Assembly: GCF_016937535.1 (NCBI RefSeq)
Contig: NZ_JAFHKK010000011.1
Span: 1 to 64,000, forward strand
Length of the DNA stretch: 64,000 nt
Direction: 5' to 3'
Origin: Sulfurospirillum tamanense
GTDB lineage: Bacteria > Campylobacterota > Campylobacteria > Campylobacterales > Campylobacteraceae
In this document: one piece after another, positions 18,386 to 26,333 of the stretch
How the letters are laid out: the number at the start of each line of letters is the position of its first letter
Position numbering within the stretch: the first letter of the stretch is position 1
Position numbers and translations under genes: made by a program
The notes under the pieces: generated by a model
What the model saw: only the letters and a program-made list of their open reading frames with translations
The model's database searches: none
Told to the model about the DNA's origin: nothing

Positions 18386-19084
18386 ATGGCTATTGTCTCC
18401 TATTATGTGCTCATTGGAAAATCGAGTGGTTTGGTTATTGTTTATTCCCTCTGCTATCTTTTTATTAAATTCGTTGTTTCATTCGTTCCATTTTTTTATG
18501 AATTTAATTTTGCGGGACCCCTGATTACATTTAATGCACTTGCTTTCATTTTCTTTTTTCTTCTTAGAGTGTTATCGTTTAATGATATAAATATATTTAA
18601 GATAAATACAAGCAAGGAAGTGAAAAAAAGTTTCTCAGATTTTATAACAAAACTAATAGCTTTGGTTCTGATAATTCCATTTGGATTTGGACTTTTTTTA
18701 TATACAACAAACAACCTGCACACAACTCCTTATCGAAGCAAAAATTTTTGGTCTAATTTTGAAAACAAAAACACAACTCTTCCGTTGGCGAATTTCTCCA
18801 TTCTTTTTAGTCCTGCAAAAATAGAAAGAATGAGCGAAGAAAATAAATACAACTTTGACCTAGTGCAACAAAAAAGAATTACTGAAAAATACAAAAATGT
18901 CTTTGGAGAAGAAAATAATTTTTTTGATCAAAACTTAACCCACTTTTCCATCCCTCACGGAGAAAAAGCACTTATTTTTCTTTTTGATGGCGAGCATGTT
19001 GTCTCTGTTTATGCACACGTTGACGAGCTAGCAAATGAGGTAAAAAAGATTTATGATGTGGGGTATGTAGAAATAAAACCTTAA
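18386..19084 (+). CDS. Membrane protein of unknown function, second half of a split gene
   Basis: 232 residues from the ATG at 18386, for which there is no clear ribosome-binding site, consistent with its being the downstream part of a frame-interrupted gene (see 17901-18365). It has four hydrophobic segments in the first 120 residues, then a soluble C-terminal domain of about 100 residues (from TTPYRSKNFWSN) ending VGYVEIKP. It may be phase-variable through the T tract, truly interrupted, or split by a sequencing error in the run; the data here cannot decide. Confidence 0.55.
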   Translation: MAIVSYYVLIGKSSGLVIVYSLCYLFIKFVVSFVPFFYEFNFAGPLITFNALAFIFFFLLRVLSFNDINIFKINTSKEVKKSFSDFITKLIALVLIIPFGFGLFLYTTNNLHTTPYRSKNFWSNFENKNTTLPLANFSILFSPAKIERMSEENKYNFDLVQQKRITEKYKNVFGEENNFFDQNLTHFSIPHGEKALIFLFDGEHVVSVYAHVDELANEVKKIYDVGYVEIKP

Positions 19085-19118
19085 AAAAACACACCTACAA
19101 AGCCTTACATGTAAGGCT

Positions 19119-19391
19119 TTACTTCACATACGTCTTTAAGAGCGTGATGAGTTTTATAATTTCTTCATCCCTTTGAGCAGGGCTGACGTGGTTGCCTAGA
19201 TGCTCTTTGATGTGCCCTTCGATGACTTGGTTCATGAGTGCGTTCATGGCTCCGCGCGTGGCGCTGATTTGTTGGAGGACTTTGAAGCACTCTTTTTCTC
19301 CCTCTAGCGCCTTTTCGATAGCGCCAAGCTGGCCTTTTATCTTGCGGACACGCACGAGTAATTTCTCTTTATCGGCAATCGTGTGGGACAT
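19119..19391 (-). CDS. dmeR: Metal-sensing repressor of the CsoR/RcnR family (DmeR-like)
   Basis: A 90-residue all-helical DUF156 protein, from the ATG at 19391 with GGAG five bases before it (the longer 19412 start has none). Cys in KECFKVLQQI and His in VIEGHIKEHL take the positions of the metal ligands in RcnR/FrmR-type repressors. It is divergent from a CDF exporter with a His-rich loop, and the G-tract operator between them is of the RcnR/DmeR type, so it most likely represses the exporter until nickel or cobalt binds. Confidence 0.85.
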   Translation of the reverse strand: MSHTIADKEKLLVRVRKIKGQLGAIEKALEGEKECFKVLQQISATRGAMNALMNQVIEGHIKEHLGNHVSPAQRDEEIIKLITLLKTYVK

Positions 19392-19416
19392 GAAAGCTCC
19401 TTTTAGTTTCATCTAA

Positions 19417-19434
19417 ACTATACTGGGGTATAGT
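19417..19434. promoter_or_regulatory. G-tract operator for the CsoR/RcnR-family repressor
   Basis: ACTATACTGGGGTATAGT: inverted repeat ACTATA/TATAGT around CTGGGG, between the divergent dmeR-like and dmeF-like genes. RcnR and DmeR operators have the same plan of A/T-rich inverted arms around a G tract. It is the only such site in the 71-base gap. Confidence 0.75.
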
Positions 19435-19462
19435 ACCAAAAAAACTTTAAAAAGAAGCCTTC

Positions 19463-20386
19463 ATGAACACACGTGCCACCCTTCAAACCTCCACTCACTC
19501 GCACCAGTTTGACACCGCTAATCCCATCGCCAAGAAAAATGTCCTCTACGCCACACTCCTGACCTTTGTGACGATGCTCGTGGAGATTTTTGGCGGCCTT
19601 TACTACAACTCCATGGCCTTGCTCGCCGATGGCTGGCACATGAGTTCGCACGTTTTAGCCCTTGGCATGGCCTACCTCGCCTACGTCATGGCGACTAGAT
19701 ACGCCAATGATGTTCGCTTTAACTTTGGTACCTTTAAGATAGAAGTCTTGGGCGGTTACACCAGTGCGGTGTTGCTCGTAGTGGTGGCGTTTTTCATGGC
19801 GTTTCACTCCATAGAGCGCATCTTCAACCCCCAAACCATCGCGTACAAAGAGGCGATTATGATTGCTATCATCGGCCTTGTGGTCAACCTCATTTGCGCG
19901 TGGTTGCTCAAAGATGACCACCATCATCACGACCATGACCACGGACACGACCACCATCATGGGCACCAGCACGATGTGAACCTCAAAGCCGCCTACATCC
20001 ACGTGCTTGCTGACGCGCTCACCTCGGTTTTGGCCATCATCGCCCTCATTGGCGGAATGCTTTGGGGCGCGGATTGGCTAGACCCTGTGATGGGCATTGT
20101 GGGCTCCGTGCTTGTCTTTATTTGGGCGATGGGCCTTATCAAACAATCAGGAAAGGTTTTACTCGATGCCAACATGAACGACCCCGTGGTCGAGGAAATC
20201 ATCGAAGTTATCGATGACCTAGAAGAAAATGTCACCTTAGAAGACTTGCATGTATGGCGGGTGGGCAAAGGCAAATACGGTTGTTTGCTTTCCCTTACAT
20301 GTAAAACCCCCCTGAGCCTAGACCACGTCAAACACGCCTTGTCTATCCACGAGGAGCTCGTACATATTTCGGTAGAAATCAGGTAA
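19463..20386 (+). CDS. dmeF: Cation diffusion facilitator, Co/Ni exporter of the DmeF type
   Basis: A 307-residue inner-membrane proton-coupled exporter with six helices. The transport-site motif LLADGWHMSSHVLAL in helix 2 and VLADALTSVLA in helix 5 contribute the Asp/His ligands. Between helices 4 and 5 there is a loop with runs of His and Asp (about 152-172), typical of metal-binding CDF loops. The C-terminal ferredoxin-like domain is complete. DmeF assignment rests on the paired DmeR-like repressor and operator; zinc or iron cannot be excluded as cargo. Confidence 0.88.
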   Translation: MNTRATLQTSTHSHQFDTANPIAKKNVLYATLLTFVTMLVEIFGGLYYNSMALLADGWHMSSHVLALGMAYLAYVMATRYANDVRFNFGTFKIEVLGGYTSAVLLVVVAFFMAFHSIERIFNPQTIAYKEAIMIAIIGLVVNLICAWLLKDDHHHHDHDHGHDHHHGHQHDVNLKAAYIHVLADALTSVLAIIALIGGMLWGADWLDPVMGIVGSVLVFIWAMGLIKQSGKVLLDANMNDPVVEEIIEVIDDLEENVTLEDLHVWRVGKGKYGCLLSLTCKTPLSLDHVKHALSIHEELVHISVEIR

Positions 20387-20445
20387 AAAAGAGGAGTTTT
20401 TGCCTTACATGTAACGAAAAATCCTTTACATGTAAGGCGTAAAAC

Positions 20446-20886
20446 TTAGAAGCTAATGTTCTTAAACGCAGGGTCTAGCAAACCTTTGGCGACCATTGGG
20501 GGCTTAGCAACACTCACGCCTTCCACCAACGCCGAAGCGTCTTTGCCTGCTGTGGGTAAAAACAGTGGACACACCTCCACCGAAGCACCCGCCTTAATAA
20601 GCCCTCCAAGGGCACCTTTTGGGTTCACGACGCTACCATCAGGTCGCTTTACCGAACCTGCCTCAAACTCTTTTAGCGCAAGGTTTCCAGCGGGGCCACA
20701 CAGGGTAATATTGACCGCTTTGCCGTGGTCTTTGATGGTGCTGGTTGAGAGCACCATGCCCATCATTTGGGTCTGAGCATCCGCTGAGACGATGAGCACA
20801 TTAAGGCCCTTAATCTCTTGAGCATTTACCATCGCAGGCACCATCAACGCACCCGCAAGGGCCATAGATAACATTGTTTTTTTCAT
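20446..20886 (-). CDS. Periplasmic DsrE-like protein
   Basis: 146 residues from the ATG at 20886 (GGAGGT seven bases before it). Signal peptide MKKTMLSMALAGALMVPAMVNA, then a domain opening LNVLIVSADAQTQMMGMVLS and containing NITLCGPAGNLAL and VEVCPLFLPTAG, similar to DsrE/DsrF-type small sulfur-related proteins. Two Cys (one near the middle, one in EVCPLF) could be functional. Exported DsrE-like proteins of this kind are uncharacterised as far as I know. It converges on dmeF with two TTACATGTAA palindromes between (20405, 20426). Confidence 0.65.
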   Translation of the reverse strand: MKKTMLSMALAGALMVPAMVNAQEIKGLNVLIVSADAQTQMMGMVLSTSTIKDHGKAVNITLCGPAGNLALKEFEAGSVKRPDGSVVNPKGALGGLIKAGASVEVCPLFLPTAGKDASALVEGVSVAKPPMVAKGLLDPAFKNISF

Positions 20887-21037
20887 ACACACACCTCCAC
20901 ACAGTTGAGATGGGGAATTATAGCTGTAAATCTTAAACAGACACGCAAATGTAATAAAAACTTTTCCCACAACTCCCCACCTTCCATCAAACAAGAGGGG
21001 GCATAATAGCGTTTTTATCCTCCCCCTAAGGCCAAAA

Positions 21038-21238
21038 ATGCGAAAATTTTTGCCTACTTTTCACAAAATCCCCAACAACGCCACGACCATAGACCTTAGA
21101 AATCTCGCCGAACAAAACCTTGTAGAGGAGGAGGAGTTAGGCATTTTCGCGCAAGCCCAAAGCGTTCTTAACTGGCACATTTCCCATCAACACTGTGCTT
21201 GTTGTGGGGCCAAAACCCACGCGGTCTTTGTGGGGTGA
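21038..21238 (+). pseudogene. nudC: Remnant of NADH pyrophosphatase (NudC), N-terminal part and half zinc ribbon
   Basis: A 66-residue frame ends abruptly in a stop. The segment FAQAQSVLNWHISHQHCACCGAKT matches the linker and first CxxC of the NudC zinc ribbon (normally followed by a second CxxC and the Nudix box). No Nudix domain is found in any frame of the 184 bases before the next gene. I read it as the 5' remnant of a lost nudC. It could also be a small zinc-binding protein, but the single CxxC argues against that. Confidence 0.6.
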
Positions 21239-21422
21239 AGGAGTGGTTGCCACTGCCCCTTTTAGTTGTGTTGATAGTAGCGAGAAATTACCCTTTTGCA
21301 ACAAAGTACTTTTAAGCGCTTATTTAAAGCAAAATCTATAGACTATCTGCATTGACAAATGAGAGACGCACCATGCAACTCTTAAAAACTTCAAACACGC
21401 CCTCACGAAAGGAAATATCCCG

Positions 21423-22253
21423 ATGAAACCCCTTTTAAACATACTACTACTTGCCTCTTTAAGCGTAGTCTCTTCCAATGCTTTTGACTTAAACAGTTTC
21501 TTAAAAAAAGGAACCACCCTCCTTGAATCTTCAAATAATCCCGATAGCACAGCCTCGCTCTCCGCGCTAAGTTCCCATGAAGTTTCCCAAGGATTAAAAG
21601 AGGCTTTGCGCAAAGGCATAGAGGCATCCATCGCCCAACTTGGCACAACTGATGGCTTTTATGGTGACCAACTGGTAAAAATCTTGATGCCCCAAAGCAT
21701 GCAAAATGCAGCAGATTTGGTCAAAAAAGCCGGTGGCGCGCGGTATGTGGATGATTTTGTTTTGGCGATGAACAGGGCGGCTGAAGAATCCGTGAGCACC
21801 ATCGCCCCTCTTTTTGCAAATGCCCTCTCAAGTATGAGCGTAGAAGACGCCAAGGGCATCCTCACAAGCGGTGACAACGCCGCCACTACCTACTTTAAAA
21901 ACAAAACAAACGCAGACATAGTGATTGCCGTAGCGCCCATCATCCAAACCAACATGGAAAAAAACAGCGTCTATACGTATTACACCAATGTAAAAGAGTA
22001 CTACGACAACCTCAGCCAAAGCGCGCTGGCCACTAGCGTAAAAAACTCTAATTTAATGGCCATCGCCTCTTCGGTGAGCGGGGTTACCTTGGGTAATGGA
22101 GCGCTTTTAAGTAAGGAAGAGTTGGACGCGTATATGAGCACAAAAACCGCTGAGGGGCTCTTTGCCATCATTGCCAAAGAAGAAGAGAAGATCAGAAACA
22201 GCATTAGCGCCAGAAGCACCCCTTTGCTAAAAAAAGTCTTTGGGGCGCTCTAG
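21423..22253 (+). CDS. DUF4197 family exported protein
   Basis: 276 residues with signal peptide (MKPLLNILLLASLSVVSSNAF) and a long helical domain typical of DUF4197, with landmarks LKEALRKGIEASIAQLG and GGARYVDDFVLAMNRAAEESV. No catalytic motif is visible and the function of the family is unknown. It is monocistronic, ending before a TTACATGTAA palindrome (22268) shared with the convergent gene. Confidence 0.8.
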   Translation: MKPLLNILLLASLSVVSSNAFDLNSFLKKGTTLLESSNNPDSTASLSALSSHEVSQGLKEALRKGIEASIAQLGTTDGFYGDQLVKILMPQSMQNAADLVKKAGGARYVDDFVLAMNRAAEESVSTIAPLFANALSSMSVEDAKGILTSGDNAATTYFKNKTNADIVIAVAPIIQTNMEKNSVYTYYTNVKEYYDNLSQSALATSVKNSNLMAIASSVSGVTLGNGALLSKEELDAYMSTKTAEGLFAIIAKEEEKIRNSISARSTPLLKKVFGAL

Positions 22254-22280
22254 AGGCGGTAAAGTCTTTACATGTAAGGC

Positions 22281-22484
22281 TTATTTTTTAGAAATATCAC
22301 ACTTTTTGGTGATGATACAAAGAGGACAAAAGTTTAACAACCCTGCAATCAAAGGGATAACCCCAAGAAAAAACCAAGGCGCATAAGAGGCTTTGCCCAG
22401 CAAGAAAATCCCCACAACAATCAAAACAGAGCCCAACACAATGCGGAACTTTTGGCAAAATGATCTGATTTTATTAAAATTCAT
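22281..22484 (-). CDS. Small DUF2892-type inner-membrane protein
   Basis: 67 residues, two hydrophobic helices (FRIVLGSVLIVVGIFLLG and PWFFLGVIPLIAGLLNF) separated by a short loop, then FCPLCIITKKCD. The pattern matches DUF2892, the membrane part often found with rhodanese YgaP. The CPLC and KKC cysteines at the cytosolic end could bind metal or take part in thiol chemistry. No operon partner. Confidence 0.75.
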   Translation of the reverse strand: MNFNKIRSFCQKFRIVLGSVLIVVGIFLLGKASYAPWFFLGVIPLIAGLLNFCPLCIITKKCDISKK

Positions 22485-22692
22485 CGGCTACCCCTTGGAG
22501 TGATTTTTGAAACTATACTCTCCTTGACAAAAAATACCGTAAAAAGTAAAAAGTATGATGATTTTATTTGGTTATTTTAAGGTTTTATACGTCATGTCTT
22601 AAAATTTGGTTGCTTTAGAAGAAAGAGGTAAGATAGGAGTTTTTAATTCCCCAAAGGGCCTTACATGTAAAGCCCTCAAGAACGCACGATTT

Positions 22693-23718
22693 TTACTCCA
22701 ACCACCCACCACCTAGCACTCTGTCTTCTTCGTACACCACAAGGGCTTGGCCTGCGGCTACGCCGTAGACGGGCTCTTGAAGCTGGGCGATGATTTCTTC
22801 GCCAAGAAGGCGCACATGAGCGCGCACTTTGGGACTGCGGTAGCGGACTTTGATACCGTATTCACCTTCCTTAAAATCTACAGGCAGGGAGAGGTTTTTA
22901 GCCCGCACAAAGGTGGTTTGCAACTCCTCTTTTTTGCCCACCACGACGGTGTTGGTTTTAGGGTCGGTGCGCAACACATAGTGGGGTTCGTGTGCGCCGT
23001 CGATGCGAAAACCACGGCGTTTGCCCACGGTGTAGTGCATGTAGCCTTGATGCGTACCCACAGTGTTGCCTTCTTGGTCGGTCACGGTGCCGGGCTCATC
23101 TGCCTTTACATGTAAACGCAAAATCTCCATGTAATCATTGGCGATAAAACAGACATCTTGGGACTCTTTGTACGTTTGCAACGACCCAAGCCACGGCAAT
23201 TTTTCCAAAGCGATGGGCTTAAGCTCTTCTTTGATAAGCCCTCCAAGAGGGAAAATCACACGCTCAATCGCCTCTTGGGAAATGCCAAAAAGAAAATAAC
23301 TCTGGTCTTTACTCTCATCCACTGCCTCAGCGATGCGCCCGTTTTTCACCTGCGCATAATGCCCCGTGGCAATCTTCTCACACCCCATTTCTAGGGCTTT
23401 TCTAAGGGCCAAGCCAAACTTCATGTGCGGGTTACATAAAGCACAAGGATTAGGCGTAAGCCCTGCTTCGTACGAAGCCACGAAGGCGTCGTACACGACC
23501 TTTTTAAACTCCGCTTTGGCGTCGATGACATGGGTTTTGATGTCCAAAAACTCCCCAACTTTTTCCACATTGGCGATGTTAATGGCGTGCTTACTCTCAT
23601 CTTCGTGCAGTTTTAGGTACACGCCCTCCACTTCATAACCTGCTTCTTTTAATAAATACGCCGTATAGCTTGAGTCGATGCCCCCGCTAAGAAGCGCGGC
23701 GACTTTGGTTTTTTTCAT
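22693..23718 (-). CDS. mnmA: tRNA 2-thiouridine synthetase MnmA
   Basis: Adenylates and thiolates U34 of tRNA Lys, Glu and Gln. 341 residues with PP-loop LLSGGIDSS, the two catalytic Cys (NPCALCN and SQDVCFI) and the central and C-terminal barrel domains ([10 protein letters not shown]). Its start overlaps the metY stop by four bases, placing it last in the sulfur operon, where sulfur supply and tRNA thiolation are joined. The palindrome at 22661 lies 23 bases after its stop. Confidence 0.95.
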   Translation of the reverse strand: MKKTKVAALLSGGIDSSYTAYLLKEAGYEVEGVYLKLHEDESKHAINIANVEKVGEFLDIKTHVIDAKAEFKKVVYDAFVASYEAGLTPNPCALCNPHMKFGLALRKALEMGCEKIATGHYAQVKNGRIAEAVDESKDQSYFLFGISQEAIERVIFPLGGLIKEELKPIALEKLPWLGSLQTYKESQDVCFIANDYMEILRLHVKADEPGTVTDQEGNTVGTHQGYMHYTVGKRRGFRIDGAHEPHYVLRTDPKTNTVVVGKKEELQTTFVRAKNLSLPVDFKEGEYGIKVRYRSPKVRAHVRLLGEEIIAQLQEPVYGVAAGQALVVYEEDRVLGGGWLE

Positions 23719-24914
23719 AATATCTCCGTAAAATCTGTTTCCAAATCCTCAGGGTCTTCAAGGCCGATGGAGAGGCGGATTAGCCCCTCGCCGACACCCC
23801 ACGCGCTCTTTTGGTCGTGGGAAAACTCCGCATAGATGGTATGATATGGCGCAATGGCCAACGATTTATTATCCTGAATGTTCGTGCCGCGTTTAAAAAT
23901 CTTAAAGCTATCCATAAGGGCATACGCGGCTTCTTTACTGCCCATATCAAGGCTCAAAAGCGCTCCACCTTGACTAAAAGTCTTGGTCGCAAGGTCACAA
24001 TAAGGCGAGCTTTCAAGCAAAGGATAGTGCACCTTTAACCCCTTTTTTTCAAGGGTTTGCGCTAACCTCAGCGCACTCTCGCAACTGCGCTTCACGCGCA
24101 AGTCTAAGGTCTCAAGCCCAAGGGCCAACAAGTACGCACTTTGGGGTGAGAGACACGCACCAAGGTTGCGGTAAGTCTCTTTGCGTAGCTTGGCGATGAA
24201 CGCATTGGGGCCAAATTTGGCGTAAAAATTCGCTAGATTAGGGGCCTTCGCCCAATCAAAAGTACCGTATTCAAGCACCAAACCCCCAAGCACATGCCCG
24301 CCACCGCTGATAAACTTGGTGGCCGAAACCACTTCCACATCCACCCCGTGCGCCTTCGCGTCAAAGATGTTCCAAGGCGTCATAGTGGTGTCCACCACGA
24401 GGGGGATATTGTGAGCCTTCAACACGGGGTTAAGTGCTTCAAAATCCACAATGCTAAGCTGTGGGTTACTCAAAGCTTCGCAAAAAAAGAGCCGCGTATT
24501 CGCGTCGATGTGCGCTTCCACCTCGCTTGCATGTTCCACGTAACGCACCTCAATGCCCATGTCTTCAAAGAGCGTATTAAAGAGCGAAATGGTATTGCCA
24601 AAAAGGTGATTAGTGGCGATAAAATTATCGCCCGTTTTCAACAATCCCAACAGCACATTGGAAATCGCTCCCATGCCCGAAGCCGTCGCCACTACCCCAA
24701 AGGCCCCGCTAAGCCCGCGCACCCTTGCCTCAAACTCTTGGGTCGTAGGGTTTGTGGAGCGCGTGTAGGCGTGGTTGGCGGATTGCCCTTTAAACACCGC
24801 TTCAAGGGCCGCGGCATCTTTGGCTTCAAAGGCCGCACTTTGGTAAATCGGAAAGCGCATCGCGCCGTGGGCATCATGAGCACCCAAACGTAGGGCCTTG
24901 GTGGCAAATTTCAT
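23715..24914 (-). CDS. metY: O-acetylhomoserine sulfhydrylase-type PLP enzyme (MetY)
   Basis: Makes homocysteine from O-acetylhomoserine and a sulfur donor. 399 residues of the Cys/Met-metabolism PLP family, with PLP-Lys motif [21 protein letters not shown] near the N-terminus and [15 protein letters not shown] at the end. In this operon it follows genes for a thiocarboxylate sulfur carrier, so the donor is likely the carrier thiocarboxylate as described for Wolinella succinogenes rather than free sulfide. It is separated from cysG by a structured repeat. Confidence 0.9.
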   Translation of the reverse strand: MKFATKALRLGAHDAHGAMRFPIYQSAAFEAKDAAALEAVFKGQSANHAYTRSTNPTTQEFEARVRGLSGAFGVVATASGMGAISNVLLGLLKTGDNFIATNHLFGNTISLFNTLFEDMGIEVRYVEHASEVEAHIDANTRLFFCEALSNPQLSIVDFEALNPVLKAHNIPLVVDTTMTPWNIFDAKAHGVDVEVVSATKFISGGGHVLGGLVLEYGTFDWAKAPNLANFYAKFGPNAFIAKLRKETYRNLGACLSPQSAYLLALGLETLDLRVKRSCESALRLAQTLEKKGLKVHYPLLESSPYCDLATKTFSQGGALLSLDMGSKEAAYALMDSFKIFKRGTNIQDNKSLAIAPYHTIYAEFSHDQKSAWGVGEGLIRLSIGLEDPEDLETDFTEIL

Positions 24915-24940
24915 CGGTTAAATTCCTTGCTTTAAAGTTT

Positions 24941-25075
24941 CTGATGGCCCCTTAAGGTTGTGAGCGGATTTTCAAGTCCACAAAAGCACTCAGGAAGAGT
25001 GCTGGCCGAGAACCCTCGGAGGTTTGCCAAGGATGGCAAACCGAGAATGAGCGAATGACCTTAAGGGGTCATCAG
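24941..25075 (+). repeat. Structured repeat copy 1 (multi-hairpin, RNA-like)
   Basis: An 18-base outer stem (CTGATGGCCCCTTAAGGT at 24941-24958 with 25058-25075, one G-U pair) encloses a conserved inner part. Inside, ATTTTC pairs with GAGAAT and surrounds three hairpins: 24985-25003 (stem AGCACTC/GAGTGCT, loop AGGAA), 25006-25019 (CCGAG/CTCGG) and 25021-25042 (GGTTTGCC/GGCAAACC, loop AAGGAT). The second copy (32456-32585) keeps all stems with different bases in the outer stem and in hairpin 1. Orientation here is plus, antisense to the operon. It supplies the last codons of cysG. Confidence 0.8.
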
Positions 25076-26333
25076 TCATGCGATACGCATCGCCCACGCT
25101 TTCTCCCAAAATCAACACAGCAGGACGGGGTGCCAAAGCGCTCATTTTATCTAAATCTTCCACACAACCGGCTATGACGCACTCGCCTTCACGGTCAATG
25201 TTTGAGACAAAAAGAGCGGGCAACACAGGGGAAATCCCCGCGCGCAACAGCGAAGCCTTAATCTGGCTTGCAAAACTTTGCGCCATGAGCACCACGACCG
25301 TGTGGGCAGGTTTGTTTAAAATCTCCACCCAATCATCGTTAAACCGACTCTCCCGCAAGTGCGCCGAGACGATAGTCATGCCCGTTGACACGCGGCGCAG
25401 GGTCGGCACTACGCCAGCAGCATTACACGCAGCAAGTGCCGAACTCACGCCGTTGATGACCTCATAGGCGATGCCCTCTTCCGCCAAGACGGCCTTTTCT
25501 TCGTGCAGTCGCCCAAAGATAAACGGGTCGCCCCCTTTAAGCCGTCCCACACACAGCCCTTCTTTGGCGTACGCTACGAGCATGGCGTTGATCTCCTCTT
25601 GGGTTTTGGTGTGAAAGCCTTTTTGTTTGCTCACGTCCACCTTCTTACATGCAAGGGGCAATAACGCCTCAATTTCAGGCGAAACCAACGCGTCGATGAG
25701 TGCCACATCCAAGAGCCCAAAAGCCCTCAACGCGCCCACCGTGAGGTTGTCCACGCTTCCTGGCCCGCATCCTATCAAAAACACCTTGCCCACGCCGCTT
25801 TTGGCGATGGCACGCAAGGTTTGAGGCGGGGCATTTTCCACGCTTCGCGCGTGTTTGAGGCGTTCTAACAGCGGGTCAAGGGTACGGGGCAACAAACGCT
25901 CCACCTTGTCGCGCACCTCTTGGGCAAGGGAAGGTGACGCGCCTGTGCTACTCACCGCCACTTGCAACGCGCCCCGCACGCACAGCGCACTAAAGTAAAA
26001 ATCACACAGCGGCGGCACGTCCACGACGTTGAGTAAAAACCCGTGGGCTTGCTTCAATGCGACCAATTCCTTAGCCACTTCAGGGTTGCCCGTCGCGTCG
26101 ATTACCACTTCAAAACCCTTTACATGTAAAGGGTCAAAAGGCATCACAACCACGGGTTTGTCGGCAAAAAAAGCGTCGCAAATCTCTTGGGCCATGACTT
26201 CGTACGCAAAGCCCACCTTGTCCATGGCTCGCGCTTTTTGGGCGGCGATTTTCCCCGCCCCGATAAGCAAGGTTTTCTTAGGCGTGAGCGCGACGCTTAG
26301 GCACGCTAAGCTTTGATGATGCGTACGCGCCAT
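24990..26333 (-). CDS. cysG: Siroheme synthase: precorrin-2 dehydrogenase and uroporphyrinogen-III methyltransferase
   Basis: 447 residues. Residues about 1-150 are a Met8/CysG-type NAD-dependent dehydrogenase/ferrochelatase (TLLIGAGKIAAQKARAM); about 170-420 are the SAM-dependent methyltransferase with LIGCGPGSVDNLT, GRLKGGDPFIFGR and GVVPTLRR. Together they make the siroheme needed by the reductase upstream, whose end it overlaps by 28 bases. The normal end is near ILGESVGDAY; a tail of about 28 residues (from YRMTDDPLRS on) is read from the structured repeat and is probably not functional. Confidence 0.92.
   Translation of the reverse strand: MARTHHQSLACLSVALTPKKTLLIGAGKIAAQKARAMDKVGFAYEVMAQEICDAFFADKPVVVMPFDPLHVKGFEVVIDATGNPEVAKELVALKQAHGFLLNVVDVPPLCDFYFSALCVRGALQVAVSSTGASPSLAQEVRDKVERLLPRTLDPLLERLKHARSVENAPPQTLRAIAKSGVGKVFLIGCGPGSVDNLTVGALRAFGLLDVALIDALVSPEIEALLPLACKKVDVSKQKGFHTKTQEEINAMLVAYAKEGLCVGRLKGGDPFIFGRLHEEKAVLAEEGIAYEVINGVSSALAACNAAGVVPTLRRVSTGMTIVSAHLRESRFNDDWVEILNKPAHTVVVLMAQSFASQIKASLLRAGISPVLPALFVSNIDREGECVIAGCVEDLDKMSALAPRPAVLILGESVGDAYRMTDDPLRSFAHSRFAILGKPPRVLGQHSS

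Noticed and set aside
24294-24893. 199-residue plus-strand frame opposite metY
   Set aside because: metY is complete with PLP motif; the opposite frame is a shadow of high-GC third positions.
24941-25075. SAM riboswitch before metY
   Set aside because: The element lies before a methionine gene but lacks the SAM-I core motifs, its conserved strand is antisense to metY, and the same element occurs between cysH and cysD in the other orientation.
24941-25075. Hammerhead ribozyme (CTGATGA on the minus strand)
   Set aside because: CTGATGA is present only in the outer stem of copy 1, no GAAA follows a stem II, and copy 2 lacks it.
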